Positions 41,711 through 49,855 of a stretch of 64,000 bases of DNA are shown one piece after another. Within the stretch, counting starts at the first letter, position 1, and every line of letters starts with the position of its first letter. The stretch comes from Asticcacaulis sp. YBE204 (GTDB taxonomy: Bacteria > Pseudomonadota > Alphaproteobacteria > Caulobacterales > Caulobacteraceae), in NCBI RefSeq assembly GCF_000495855.1, contig NZ_AWGF01000014.1, positions 62,001 through 126,000 on the forward strand, read 5' to 3'. The notes below the pieces were generated by a model that worked only from the letters and a program-made list of their open reading frames with translations, was not told the DNA's origin and searched no databases. A program made the translations under genes and the position numbers.

Positions 41711-42564
41711 GATTTGTCTTTGTCGGCGCTGTCGTCCTTGCCGGGACCGAAAGCCGACAGAAGTTGTGTGGCGACCAGCAGGCTCTGATCGCCTGCCCCG
41801 CCGCCGAACACCATATTCAGCAGTTGCGCGTCCGATTGCAGGCGCTGAGCGCGCGCGACGATAAAGCCGTCGCGGCTGTTGAACAGGTCCGAGGTCGCGT
41901 CCTCGGCGTCCGGCATCTGCATCTCGCCCGTGCCGCCCGCCCTGGAATCGAGATTGGCCATCAGTTGCGTCACCGTCACCGGTGCACCGTTGCGATAAAA
42001 GATCGATTTGTTGGCCCCCGCCGCCGCCGGGAACAGCGAGGCCGCCGAGGCATTGGGCCGCTGCTCCGCCGTTTTGATCAGGTTCGCCGCCCCCGCCGGT
42101 CCGAGAAAATGCGCGGCATAGAGTTGCCCCGCCGTCGGTGTACGCCCCGTCCGACCTTTCAGATAGGCGGCATTGCCCGCCGTCATTTCCGCCGCCATGG
42201 TCGCCGCCGCGTCCTGATCGTAGCGCAGGCCCAGCACCTGACGGCGCGCCTGAGGGTTGGAGACGTAATATTGCCCGTTGCTGCCCTGTTGGATCGCGTC
42301 GGCATAGGTACCGTAGCCGTGCTTGGCGCCGTGCTGCTTGACGGTCGCCAGCCAGGTCTGCTCGATGAACTGAAACAGGCCCGCCGCCGAAGAGGTCGGG
42401 GCCTTGGCCGTCGGATTGAGCGAGCTTTCGCGCTGCGCCGTCTTCAGCAGATAGGTGAAGTCGACCCCCGTCCGCTGCGCGGCGCGCGTGATCGAGGCCA
42501 CCACCCCGCCCTTGCGAGAGGAGACGCCATCAGACGTGGGATAAGGGGACGCATACGAGGTCAT
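41698..42564 (-). CDS. lytic transglycosylase (SLT-like) domain protein
   Basis: Muramidase-like protein of 288 aa. The catalytic Glu is in LLKTAQRESSLNP (~46), with AAGLFQFIEQTWL (~65) and AAHFLGPAGAANLI (~150) in the expected places for the transglycosylase fold. There is no classical signal peptide; the N-terminus MTSYASPYPTSDGVSS is short and polar. Export by a flagellar or other specialised route is possible but unproven. The C-terminal ~90 residues are disordered-looking. Translationally coupled to the HD gene. Confidence 0.8.
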   Translation of the reverse strand: MTSYASPYPTSDGVSSRKGGVVASITRAAQRTGVDFTYLLKTAQRESSLNPTAKAPTSSAAGLFQFIEQTWLATVKQHGAKHGYGTYADAIQQGSNGQYYVSNPQARRQVLGLRYDQDAAATMAAEMTAGNAAYLKGRTGRTPTAGQLYAAHFLGPAGAANLIKTAEQRPNASAASLFPAAAGANKSIFYRNGAPVTVTQLMANLDSRAGGTGEMQMPDAEDATSDLFNSRDGFIVARAQRLQSDAQLLNMVFGGGAGDQSLLVATQLLSAFGPGKDDSADKDKSWFG

Positions 42565-42588
42565 GCGGCAAATTTTGCCGCATTATGG

Positions 42589-43680
42589 TTAATGGGGTGT
42601 GAATCGCTGCGGATCGTAGGCTTCCGAGCCTTCCGGTGCCCCCTGCCCGCCGATCTGCGCCATCAGCACGTCCGCCGCAAAGGGACCGTAGATCCAGCCG
42701 TTGCGCCGCATCCCGGTCGCCACATAGACGCCACTGACGTCGCGTCCGATCATCGGCCAGCTATCCGGCGTCGCCGCCCGCACACCGACGCGCGGCACGG
42801 CATCCGCAAGCCCGCCAACCGAGTCGGGCATGAATTTGGCGGCTTTTTCACTGAGCGACGTCACGACACCCGGTTCGACCTCGTAATCGGCCTTGCCCGT
42901 CTGCATGGTCGCACCGAATTTGGCCAGACCGTCGAGGAACACCCAGTACCCCCACGGCGAGCGGATCATCCGCCCGGCGAGCGCCGGATCGGCCTTTTGT
43001 GCCTGATCAAGCAGATGCCCCTTGATCGGTTTCAGCGCGGCCAGAGATGGCACGGCCTCGGCAAACGCCGCCGAATCGAACCCGGCGCACACCACGACAT
43101 GGCCGGCTTCAAGACGCTGACCGTCGCTCAGCGTCACCGATTGAGGCGTGACCTGCGCGGCTTCGCTCTCGATCCACTGCCCGCCGCGCTCGACAAAGAC
43201 CGATTTCATATAACTCAGCACCGGTTCCGCAGCCATCAGCCACTCGCCGACGATTTCGATCGCCTGAAACGGGGCGTGATAGCCCAGCTTCGCCAGATCT
43301 TCCTCGCGCATCACCTGACCTTTGGCACCCATGTCGGTGAAGCGTTGCATCATCTCGTCGGGCGACGGGCCGTTGTCGCCCGACCACAGCCAGACGGCGG
43401 GCTGGGCCAGTTCGAGGATTTCCGACAGGCCGAGGTCTTCGGCAAACGACGGCCAGTGCTTCTGCGCCTCGATATAGCGGGCATAGGACAGCCTGGGATC
43501 GGCCTCGGTCAGGGCCTCCATCGCCGGCGCGATCATCCCCGCCGACAGGGCCGAGGTCGAAGCCTCCACCGCGTCCTTCGCTACGATCCTGACCGACAGG
43601 CCATGATCCAGCGCCCGCAGACCGACGCTCAGACCGACGATTCCGCCGCCGATAACGATGAGACTGTAGGCTGAGACCAT
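42589..43680 (-). CDS. FAD-dependent oxidoreductase (glycine oxidase ThiO / DAO-like)
   Basis: Flavoenzyme of the D-amino-acid/glycine oxidase family, 363 aa. The Rossmann FAD motif is SLIVIGGGIVGLSVGLRA (about 5-22); VVVCAGFDSAAFAE (~180) and the closing WPMIGRDVSGVYVATGMRRN (~318) match the family. Oxidative deamination of glycine or a D-amino acid is likely; ThiO for thiamine synthesis is possible, but no thi genes adjoin it. It lies between the transglycosylase and tRNA-His genes. Confidence 0.8.
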   Translation of the reverse strand: MVSAYSLIVIGGGIVGLSVGLRALDHGLSVRIVAKDAVEASTSALSAGMIAPAMEALTEADPRLSYARYIEAQKHWPSFAEDLGLSEILELAQPAVWLWSGDNGPSPDEMMQRFTDMGAKGQVMREEDLAKLGYHAPFQAIEIVGEWLMAAEPVLSYMKSVFVERGGQWIESEAAQVTPQSVTLSDGQRLEAGHVVVCAGFDSAAFAEAVPSLAALKPIKGHLLDQAQKADPALAGRMIRSPWGYWVFLDGLAKFGATMQTGKADYEVEPGVVTSLSEKAAKFMPDSVGGLADAVPRVGVRAATPDSWPMIGRDVSGVYVATGMRRNGWIYGPFAADVLMAQIGGQGAPEGSEAYDPQRFTPH

Positions 43681-43794
43681 AAAACCATCCTTTATGGCGG
43701 GTATATAGCGTCATTTACGCGCATAGCCAGACCCCGCATGACAATTGCGTCAATCGGTCCGTGTAAAATCACTATGTAGGGAAATTCACCGCGA

Positions 43795-43870
43795 TGGTAC
43801 TGCCTGCTGGTTTCGAACCAGCTACCTCCAGAGCCACAATCTGGCGCTCTACCAATTGAGCTAAGGCAGC
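43795..43870 (-). tRNA. tRNA-His (GTG)
   Basis: A complete 76-nt cloverleaf with encoded CCA: acceptor GCTGCCT/AGGCAGT, D-stem GCTC/GAGC, anticodon loop TTGTGGC, T-stem GCTGG/CCAGC. The 5' end gives G1 opposite U72 with A73, and the base at -1 is T, not G. Canonical tRNA-His needs G-1; its loss together with G1-U72/A73 is known in a clade of alphaproteobacteria including Caulobacter. Confidence 0.96.
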
Positions 43871-43962
43871 ACGTCATCGCGAAGGCCGTGTCTCTAACGT
43901 GCAGCGGCCCGCCGATCAAGGGGTAATTTCAGACAAAGACATATAAGCCGTGTAAAACCCGG

Positions 43963-44331
43963 CTAATCGACCGTCCACTGGTGTCTCAGCTTGACCTTTT
44001 CACCGGCCTCAAAAGCGGCTTGCGACTTTTTCATGTCGACAAGCGTTCTACGGACATAGACCTTGACGATCTGCTCCCCGGCACCCGCCGGATCTTCTGT
44101 AAGAACCACACAATTTTGCAGCCGCCCCTCAGCGGTAACGTCGCAGGTAAAGCTAACTTCGCCACCGCTTTTCTTCATATTCGGCCCTGTCGGCGTGGGC
44201 AGTTCCTGAGGCGACGGCAAGCTTTTATAGTGGTAGCGGCCCGTAGCCTCTTGCGCGGCAGAGGCGGTCACAGACACACTCAGCAGCAGCCCGACCAGAC
44301 CGATGGCAAATCGATACGAGAATTTACGCAT
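43963..44331 (-). CDS. small secreted protein with TonB C-terminal-like domain
   Basis: 122-aa exported protein (signal RFAIGLVGLLLSVSVTASA). The mature part is basically a TonB C-terminal-type domain: GEVSFTCDVTAEGRLQNCVV carries the conserved Cys pair, ending LRHQWTVD. There is no TonB membrane anchor or Pro-rich spacer. The start ATG shares a base with the stop of the upstream paralogue (TAATG), so they are cotranscribed. Most diverged of three such paralogues here. Confidence 0.65.
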   Translation of the reverse strand: MRKFSYRFAIGLVGLLLSVSVTASAAQEATGRYHYKSLPSPQELPTPTGPNMKKSGGEVSFTCDVTAEGRLQNCVVLTEDPAGAGEQIVKVYVRRTLVDMKKSQAAFEAGEKVKLRHQWTVD

Positions 44332-44699
44332 TACCTGATGGTCCATTTGTAACGGACTTTCTTTTCCTCACCCAGTGCCGACTCTCCCGCGACGTCCTTG
44401 AGTTCGGCATAGGTTTCAAAGCCCTTCACCGTTGCTTCGGCAAAGCCATAACCTTCCGGCGTTTCCTTGATAACACGGCAATTTCTGAGATGACCTTTAG
44501 CCGTCCAGCCACAAGCGATAACCACATCGCCCTCAATACGAGCCTTTGCGGCAGCCTTAGGGTAAAGTGACGCCATAGCTTGTCCGACCGGCAAAGTTTT
44601 GAAACTGGGAACGGGCGGCAATGCGGCGTCCTGCGCCTGCGCAACACTGACCAGGGCCAAACAGGCCATCACCGATGTCGTTATCCTGAATACAAGCAT
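44331..44699 (-). CDS. small secreted protein with TonB C-terminal-like domain
   Basis: 122-aa exported protein (signal MLVFRITTSVMACLALVSVAQA). Mature domain: YPKAAAKARIEGDVVIACG, then GHLRNCRVIKETPEGYGFAEA and VRYKWTIR, the same order as in the C-terminus of the TonB proteins at 46084 and 47118. It lacks an anchor and spacer, so it cannot act as a whole energy transducer. Upstream of and coupled to the paralogue at 43963. Confidence 0.68.
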   Translation of the reverse strand: MLVFRITTSVMACLALVSVAQAQDAALPPVPSFKTLPVGQAMASLYPKAAAKARIEGDVVIACGWTAKGHLRNCRVIKETPEGYGFAEATVKGFETYAELKDVAGESALGEEKKVRYKWTIR

Positions 44700-44781
44700 T
44701 TCAAATCCCCCTCTTTAGAACCGTTATCGCTTGGGTTGAGCAGGGCGTCAAGCGCGCTCCGCCTAAGGCGTTTGTCTCCGT

Positions 44782-45144
44782 CTACTTGACCTCCCAAACG
44801 AAACGAAATTCCATGTCTTCACCCTCGCGAGACGCGGCGTCGACTTTTTTCAGATAGGCATAGGTTTCAAAGCCCTGGATCGCCGCCGCCCCGAACCCAA
44901 AGCCTGCGGGGACTTCTTTCGTGACGCGGCAATTGACCAGCCGCCGTTTGAGCGTCCATCCGCACCGAAGCCAGACCTCGCCGCGACTATGTTCGTTCAG
45001 CACCTCTTTAGGGACGAGATTCAGCACCTGCGAGGCGCGCGGCGAGATCATCAGTTCCGGCTTGACCGTACCCGCAGACGCCGCAACCGTAACCGGCAAC
45101 AGCAACATCGCTATTACACCTAATCCCCACCCCCTGTATGTCAT
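44782..45144 (-). CDS. small secreted protein with TonB C-terminal-like domain
   Basis: 120-aa exported protein (signal GVIAMLLLPVTVAASA). Mature domain has GEVWLRCGWTLKRRLVNCRV, TKEVPAGFGFGAAAIQGF and FRFVWEVK, matching its neighbours. It starts 15 bp beyond the M48 protease gene end on the same strand. Possible roles are as a decoy or partner for TonB-dependent receptors or as part of an envelope sensor; this is speculation. Confidence 0.68.
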   Translation of the reverse strand: MTYRGWGLGVIAMLLLPVTVAASAGTVKPELMISPRASQVLNLVPKEVLNEHSRGEVWLRCGWTLKRRLVNCRVTKEVPAGFGFGAAAIQGFETYAYLKKVDAASREGEDMEFRFVWEVK

Positions 45145-45159
45145 CCCCCTTCCCCGGCG

Positions 45160-45927
45160 CTACAGATACCCCTTCGATTTGATATAGGCGTCGAGCTGAT
45201 TGATGCGCGTCGTATCCGATGGGTGGGTGGACATGAATTCAGGCGTCCCTGCTCCGCCCTGAGCCTGCATGTTGCGCCACAGAGCCACCGCTTCCGACGG
45301 CTTGTAGCCAGCCTTGGCCATGATATCGACGCCGATCCGGTCGGCCTCAAGCTCGTGCTTGCGCGAATAGGGCAGCAGCAGCCCCAGTTGCGCGCCCATG
45401 CCGCCGTAATTGGCGATGACCTGCTGCGCCCGACCCGACGTCGCGCCCTGTGCTACCGTCAAGCCGATCGCCGCGGCCTGCTGCTGCGACGCGCGTTCGG
45501 CGGCGTGCTTGCCGATCACGTGAGCCGTTTCATGCCCCAGTACCGCCGCCAACTGGTCATCGTTCTTTACGACCTTGAACAGGCCGCTGTTCACGCCGAC
45601 CTTGTTACCGGGGATAACAAAAGCGTTCGGCTGATCGTTCTGGAAGACGACATATTCCCATTCCGCCGCATTATATCCCGCTGCCGTGACGATCTTGGCG
45701 CCCACGGTGCGCACCCGACGGATCAGGGCGGCATCGTTCGACAGCTTGGCCGTCTTCATCATCTCGGCCCAGCCCTGCAAGGCGGTCGGCTCCAGATCCT
45801 TGTTGTCGACCAGCAGGAACTGACTGCGTCCGAGGGTCTCGTTGGTCTCACAGGCCACCAGCGTGACGGCAATCAGGGCGGCCGCCCCCAGCAGCAAATG
45901 TTTCGGCTTGATCGAGCGAAGGGTCAT
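45160..45927 (-). CDS. M48 family metalloprotease, lipoprotein
   Basis: Periplasmic or outer-membrane-bound zinc protease resembling BepA/LoiP. Lipobox VTLVAC (Cys ~26); catalytic VLGHETAHVIGKHAAE (HExxH, ~130) and third ligand in KHELEADRIGVD (~190). Envelope quality control is the typical role. 255 aa. Followed by the small TonB-like genes on the same strand. Confidence 0.9.
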   Translation of the reverse strand: MTLRSIKPKHLLLGAAALIAVTLVACETNETLGRSQFLLVDNKDLEPTALQGWAEMMKTAKLSNDAALIRRVRTVGAKIVTAAGYNAAEWEYVVFQNDQPNAFVIPGNKVGVNSGLFKVVKNDDQLAAVLGHETAHVIGKHAAERASQQQAAAIGLTVAQGATSGRAQQVIANYGGMGAQLGLLLPYSRKHELEADRIGVDIMAKAGYKPSEAVALWRNMQAQGGAGTPEFMSTHPSDTTRINQLDAYIKSKGYL

Positions 45928-46026
45928 GGCGCATCCCTAATATGTCAGCGGTGAAATTTCGGCGATACTGCTCAGTTCACCGGTCAGGGTCAATCGTTGA
46001 AGGCAGTATTCCGATAAGGCCGGCAT

Positions 46027-46057
46027 AAAAAAGACCTCCGGGAGGTCACCGGAGGCC
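46027..46057 (-). terminator. intrinsic terminator after tonB (second copy)
   Basis: On the minus strand GGCCTCCGG can pair with CCGGAGGTC, or GACCTC with GAGGTC, followed by six T. It lies 26 bp beyond the stop of the tonB-like gene at 46084. Confidence 0.75.
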
Positions 46058-46083
46058 ATCGTTGCTACGCCACAACGATCCGC

Positions 46084-46800
46084 TTATTCGAGCGCAAAGC
46101 CCATACGCACCTTCATCACCGAACCGACCTGTACCGCACCGGCGCTGGTGTCGGCGCGGCCCTTGGCTTCGACCGCGCGCACCGCTGCGTCGCCAAAGCC
46201 GTAGCCCTTGGGCGTTTCGCCGAGGATGTCACAGCGGACGCGGCCCTTGGTGTCGGTGACGGTGCAGGCAAGCGTCGCCGAACCCTCGACCTCGGCGTCC
46301 GTAGCGCGGGCGGGGTAATACTGCATCATCGCATTGGCGTCCGGGAATTTGCTCCACACGGCCTTGACGTAAAACGGCCCCACGGGCGCGTCACTCACCG
46401 TCGTCGGCCCCGGCGTACCGGTAAGGGTGACCACCGGGCCTGAACCGGGCTGGACATCGACCGGCGGCGTCGGCGCAACCTCTAAAGGCGTCACGTCGCT
46501 GATGACCGGATCGGCGGGGGTGTGAATGACGGTCGTCGTCTGACGCACCTCTTTTTGTTCTGTCGGCTCCGGTTTGGGCTTTGGCTTTTCCATATTGAGG
46601 ATAGCGCCCGTGAACGGTGGCGGGACATCGACCTCCTCCGGCACGGCGATTTGGAACCGTTCGTGGATGATGTAGGCCGCCAACCCGGCATGGATCAGGA
46701 TGGCGATCGCCACCCCGCTGGCCACGGTCGGTGACAGGCGCTTCTGCGGAAGGCGGTCGAAAAGCGGATTACGCGACGGATGATTGACGGCAGACGCCAT
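46084..46800 (-). CDS. energy transducer TonB family protein
   Basis: 238-aa TonB-like protein that would couple the ExbB-ExbD proton channel to outer-membrane receptors. One membrane helix (about 28-48, VASGVAIAILIHAGLAAYII, with the functionally important His), a Pro/Lys spacer (KPKPKPEPTEQKE), then the C-terminal domain with SATLACTVTDTKGRVRC and GETPKGYGFGDAAV. ATG at 46800, with AAAGGA upstream. A perfect-like dyad lies 154 bp upstream of the start, possibly its operator. Separate transcript from exbBD-tonB. Confidence 0.88.
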   Translation of the reverse strand: MASAVNHPSRNPLFDRLPQKRLSPTVASGVAIAILIHAGLAAYIIHERFQIAVPEEVDVPPPFTGAILNMEKPKPKPEPTEQKEVRQTTTVIHTPADPVISDVTPLEVAPTPPVDVQPGSGPVVTLTGTPGPTTVSDAPVGPFYVKAVWSKFPDANAMMQYYPARATDAEVEGSATLACTVTDTKGRVRCDILGETPKGYGFGDAAVRAVEAKGRADTSAGAVQVGSVMKVRMGFALE

Positions 46801-46953
46801 AAGCGTGTCCTTTCCTGGGAGCCCTGTGAGGGCATTTGGCGAATGGATTGCGGGTTCGCCTTTTGAATGCATGAAACCTTAATTTCCGGCCCCTCTGAAC
46901 CCCCGTGTTCAAAAGCCCCTCACCGGTTCGCCCGTCCATGATCTTGTTATAAT

Positions 46954-46978
46954 GTAAACTTAGCAACGCTAAGTGTAC
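46954..46978. promoter_or_regulatory. 25-bp dyad, candidate operator upstream of the tonB-like gene
   Basis: Arms GTAAACTTAGC (46954-46964) and GCTAAGTGTAC (46968-46978) are inverted repeats with one mismatch, around AAC. On the minus strand a TATAAC element follows a few bases downstream, so a bound repressor would cover the promoter. The regulator is unknown; iron- or heme-responsive control would fit the gene. No such site is seen before exbB. Confidence 0.5.
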
Positions 46979-47061
46979 AGCGTTATTTTTCGTGATCACA
47001 CCAATGTGCGGATCGGGTCCGTCGCCCTCGTACAAAGACATCGGGTACGCTCAGGACAATC

Positions 47062-47092
47062 AAAAACCCTCCGGCCGCGAAGCCGGAGGGTT
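47062..47092 (-). terminator. intrinsic terminator after exbB-exbD-tonB
   Basis: Perfect 11-bp stem (arms AACCCTCCGGC 47065-47075 and GCCGGAGGGTT 47082-47092), loop 6 nt, followed by a T run on the minus strand. It ends the exbB-exbD-tonB operon. Confidence 0.9.
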
Positions 47093-47117
47093 CCTGTATT
47101 TTGCAAAGTGCAGTGAC

Positions 47118-47834
47118 CTATTCGAGGGTCCACTTATAGCGGAACTTCTTACGGTCGCCGTCGCGGATTGCACCGTCACCACCAGGGCTGGCCTTGGCGA
47201 AACGCATGAAACCCTTGACAGTCGCGGCACCGAAGCCATAGCCCGCAGGCTTTTCGCTTATGATGTCGCAGCCCGTCACGCGGCCTTGCGAGTTGAGGGC
47301 GCAGTCGATAACGACTTCGCCTTCCATTTCCGCGTCCTGTGCCCGCGGGGGGTACAGGTCGTACATGCGGTCGTTGGACGGGTAGGTCCATTGCGCATCT
47401 ACGTAACGCGGACCCGCAGGTGCCGGCGGTGCCGGCGGCGGGGGCGGTCCCGGGACGATTTGCGGCGGCCCCTTATACTCGACGCGTTCTTCCTTCTTCG
47501 TCGGCTCGATCTGGATCGGAGTCGGCGGAGGCGGCGCTTCGGTATTGATCACCGGTTCGCGTACCTGCAACTTCGGCGGCGGCGGCGGCATGTCCGGCGG
47601 CGGCGGAGGTGGGGGTGGCGGCGGTGGCGGGGGCGGCAAATCGACAAGTTCAGTATCGATCTTGGTGTCCTCGTAGACGACTTCCTTGATCTCAAACTTT
47701 TCCTTGTAGATGTAGTAGCCGAGCGCAATGTGCGCGACGGCCGCTACGCCTATGCCGATGAAGATCGGCGTCTTGTCTTTGTTTAACGGCGGATCAAGAA
47801 TAGGATCTCGACGCCTGTGGGGGGTCTCTTCCAT
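47118..47834 (-). CDS. tonB: energy transducer TonB
   Basis: 238-aa TonB protein, last gene of the exbB-exbD-tonB operon. Membrane helix (about 24-43, FIGIGVAAVAHIALGYYIY, with His), then an extreme proline spacer of 14 consecutive Pro followed by further Pro-rich stretches, and a C-terminal domain with EGEVVIDCALNSQGRVTGC and SEKPAGYGFGAATVKGF, ending FRYKWTLE. It transmits proton-motive force to TonB-dependent receptors. Gap to exbD 12 bp. Confidence 0.93.
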   Translation of the reverse strand: MEETPHRRRDPILDPPLNKDKTPIFIGIGVAAVAHIALGYYIYKEKFEIKEVVYEDTKIDTELVDLPPPPPPPPPPPPPPDMPPPPPKLQVREPVINTEAPPPPTPIQIEPTKKEERVEYKGPPQIVPGPPPPPAPPAPAGPRYVDAQWTYPSNDRMYDLYPPRAQDAEMEGEVVIDCALNSQGRVTGCDIISEKPAGYGFGAATVKGFMRFAKASPGGDGAIRDGDRKKFRYKWTLE

Positions 47835-47846
47835 CTCTTAATCCTC

Positions 47847-48284
47847 TTAACTGTTACCGTCTTCACCGACCAGAGCCACACTGTAGAACCCGTTGTCCTG
47901 CAGTACGTTCATCACCTGCATGAAGTCGGCATAACGCGTGGACTTGTCGCAGCGGATGAAGATGCGCTCTTTTTCCGGGTCACGGGTGCGAATCTGAACT
48001 TTCAGATCGGCGCCCATGGCGTCGAGAGAGGTGGGGAAGTCACCGATGAAGACATTGCCATTCTCCTGAATGGAAATGAACACCGGCTGGGGTGGATTTT
48101 CTTGCGGCGGGGCGACTGCCGTTGGAAGCTTAACTTCAACCGACACGGTGGCAAGCGGAGCCGCCACCATGAAGATAATGAGAAGAACCAACATAACATC
48201 GACGAACGGCGTAACGTTAATTTCGCTGTTTTGCTCGATGTGGAATTTCGAGCCGCCGCTGCCAGAGGATAGCTTGGCTCCCAT
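47847..48284 (-). CDS. exbD: biopolymer transport protein ExbD/TolR
   Basis: 145-aa inner-membrane protein of the TonB energising complex. A single helix with the essential Asp: INVTPFVDVMLVLLIIFMV (about 24-42), and the periplasmic domain with IFIRCDKSTRYADFMQVMN. Starts 5 bp after exbB. Confidence 0.93.
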   Translation of the reverse strand: MGAKLSSGSGGSKFHIEQNSEINVTPFVDVMLVLLIIFMVAAPLATVSVEVKLPTAVAPPQENPPQPVFISIQENGNVFIGDFPTSLDAMGADLKVQIRTRDPEKERIFIRCDKSTRYADFMQVMNVLQDNGFYSVALVGEDGNS

Positions 48285-48289
48285 CTAGA

Positions 48290-49156
48290 TTACGCCCCTT
48301 TGTCGAGCTGACGCGACAGCGAGTTCATCAGTTCCGAAACGAATTGTTCCGAACGGGTGCCGTAAGCCGCGATGGCCGAGTTGAAGACGTTGTACATGAC
48401 GACGGCCGGGATAGCGGCAACCAGACCCAGACCCGTAGCCAGAAGGGCTTCGGCGATACCCGGAGCAACGACGGCGAGGTTGGTGGTGTTGGTGTTCGCG
48501 ATACCGATGAACGAGTTCATGATGCCGTAAACCGTACCGAACAGACCGACGAACGGCCCGATGGACCCGACCGAGGCGAGGAAGACCAGACCGCCCGACA
48601 GACGCTTGGCCAGACCGGCCTGAACGGCGTTGATCGATTGCGACGCGCGGTGCAGCGTCGAGTCGCGGTGTTCACCCGAAACGGCCAGACCGGCTTGCTT
48701 CGAGATCTGGACTTCTTCGGTGGCCACGGCGGCCATGTCGGCCAGCGGGTTACCGGCGAACTCGTCCGAGGTCGACAGACGGTTGATGTCGGCGATCGAG
48801 CGGGCGCCGCGGAAACCTTCGAGGTAGTTGGTGGTCGCCTTGTTGAGGCCGGCGAAGAAGAGCAGCTTGATGACCAGGATGGTCCAGGAGATGATCGAAG
48901 CCAGCACCAGGCCGATCATGACGACCTTAACGACCGGCACGGCCTGAGCGAACATGCCCGCAACCGTCAGGTCGTGGCTGCCCTTCGAGGCTTCCGAGGA
49001 CGACTCGGCGGTTTCTTCGGCCGGGGCGGCCGCAGGGGCTTCGGCAGCAGCCGGCGACGTGGCGGCGGCAGCGGCCGCAAACGTCGGGACGCTCACGAAC
49101 AGTGCCGCGGCACCAATCAGAGCGATAAGCGGGTTGTGTTTCTTGTGTTCGAGCAT
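48290..49156 (-). CDS. exbB: MotA/TolQ/ExbB proton channel family protein
   Basis: 288-aa ExbB with an N-terminal signal-like extension and Ala/Glu-rich segment (about 1-60), as in ExbB proteins of many alphaproteobacteria. Three membrane helices (about 75-100, 190-215, 230-255), with GGLVFLASVGSIGPFVGLFGTV and EALLATGLGLVAAIPAV as family signatures. First gene of exbB-exbD-tonB. A 699-bp gene-free region lies upstream. Confidence 0.93.
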   Translation of the reverse strand: MLEHKKHNPLIALIGAAALFVSVPTFAAAAAATSPAAAEAPAAAPAEETAESSSEASKGSHDLTVAGMFAQAVPVVKVVMIGLVLASIISWTILVIKLLFFAGLNKATTNYLEGFRGARSIADINRLSTSDEFAGNPLADMAAVATEEVQISKQAGLAVSGEHRDSTLHRASQSINAVQAGLAKRLSGGLVFLASVGSIGPFVGLFGTVYGIMNSFIGIANTNTTNLAVVAPGIAEALLATGLGLVAAIPAVVMYNVFNSAIAAYGTRSEQFVSELMNSLSRQLDKGA

Positions 49157-49855
49157 TTTTCGCCAATTCCTGAATAAGGATGACCCCCCGGTTAAGGAGG
49201 CTGACCAAGGATTATAGGGGCAGCGTAGACCCCCAGTTAAAACCTAAGACGTGTTAAAACCATGGCACCCAAAAAAACATGACACCGCAAGGAGCATGTT
49301 CCTTCGTGAACCTCTCGTGTGTTTCGTACCGGTGCGACTTCTATTCGCTCACATCCAGATACGCTGCGCACAAACTTTTGCCATTATGACCGAGAAGTCA
49401 AAAAAAGCGATCCCTTTGTTACACTGGTGGTTACAAAGTGATTTGAGCCTAAAAGAGCCTATCCCCCCTGTGAACGTCAAGGTGCTTATCACGCCACTTC
49501 GCGTATCATTTCGGCAACAGGCAAGGCAGCATTCGCAGGTTTCCTCTAAAAACTCAATTGTGTCCGATAGTTAATCCATAGGGCGCAGTGAGAATTATTT
49601 TCACGAAACCTGAATTTTTTTTCATATTCGTGATCGCCTCACCTTCCCTTTACGTGCCGCAGGGGAAAAAGCCTGACTTCTCCGCACTCTATGTCATTTT
49701 TATAACGCCGATTTGCGAAACGACGATCAAAAATTCGTATGGAAAATGGCTGATTTCCGTAAGAATACCCTGCTATATTCGCCCCTATGCGGTAGGCCGA
49801 TGCCGCCGGAGAGCACGCGAATCGTGGCGCCTTGATCCGTACACGCCATTTAAAG
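49157..49855. other. 699-bp region without a convincing gene upstream of exbB
   Basis: AT content is higher than average and several short frames exist, but none has an RBS, family resemblance or codon pattern to support it. It must carry the exbB promoter near its left end. One dyad, GTGAGAA/TTTTCAC (49588-49604, 6 of 7 positions), might be an iron-type regulator site, but it lies 430 bp from exbB. I see no RNA gene. Confidence 0.5.

Noticed and set aside
49251-49574. 107-codon plus-strand frame in the gap upstream of exbB
   Set aside because: No ribosome site, no recognisable family, mixed composition; likely chance.
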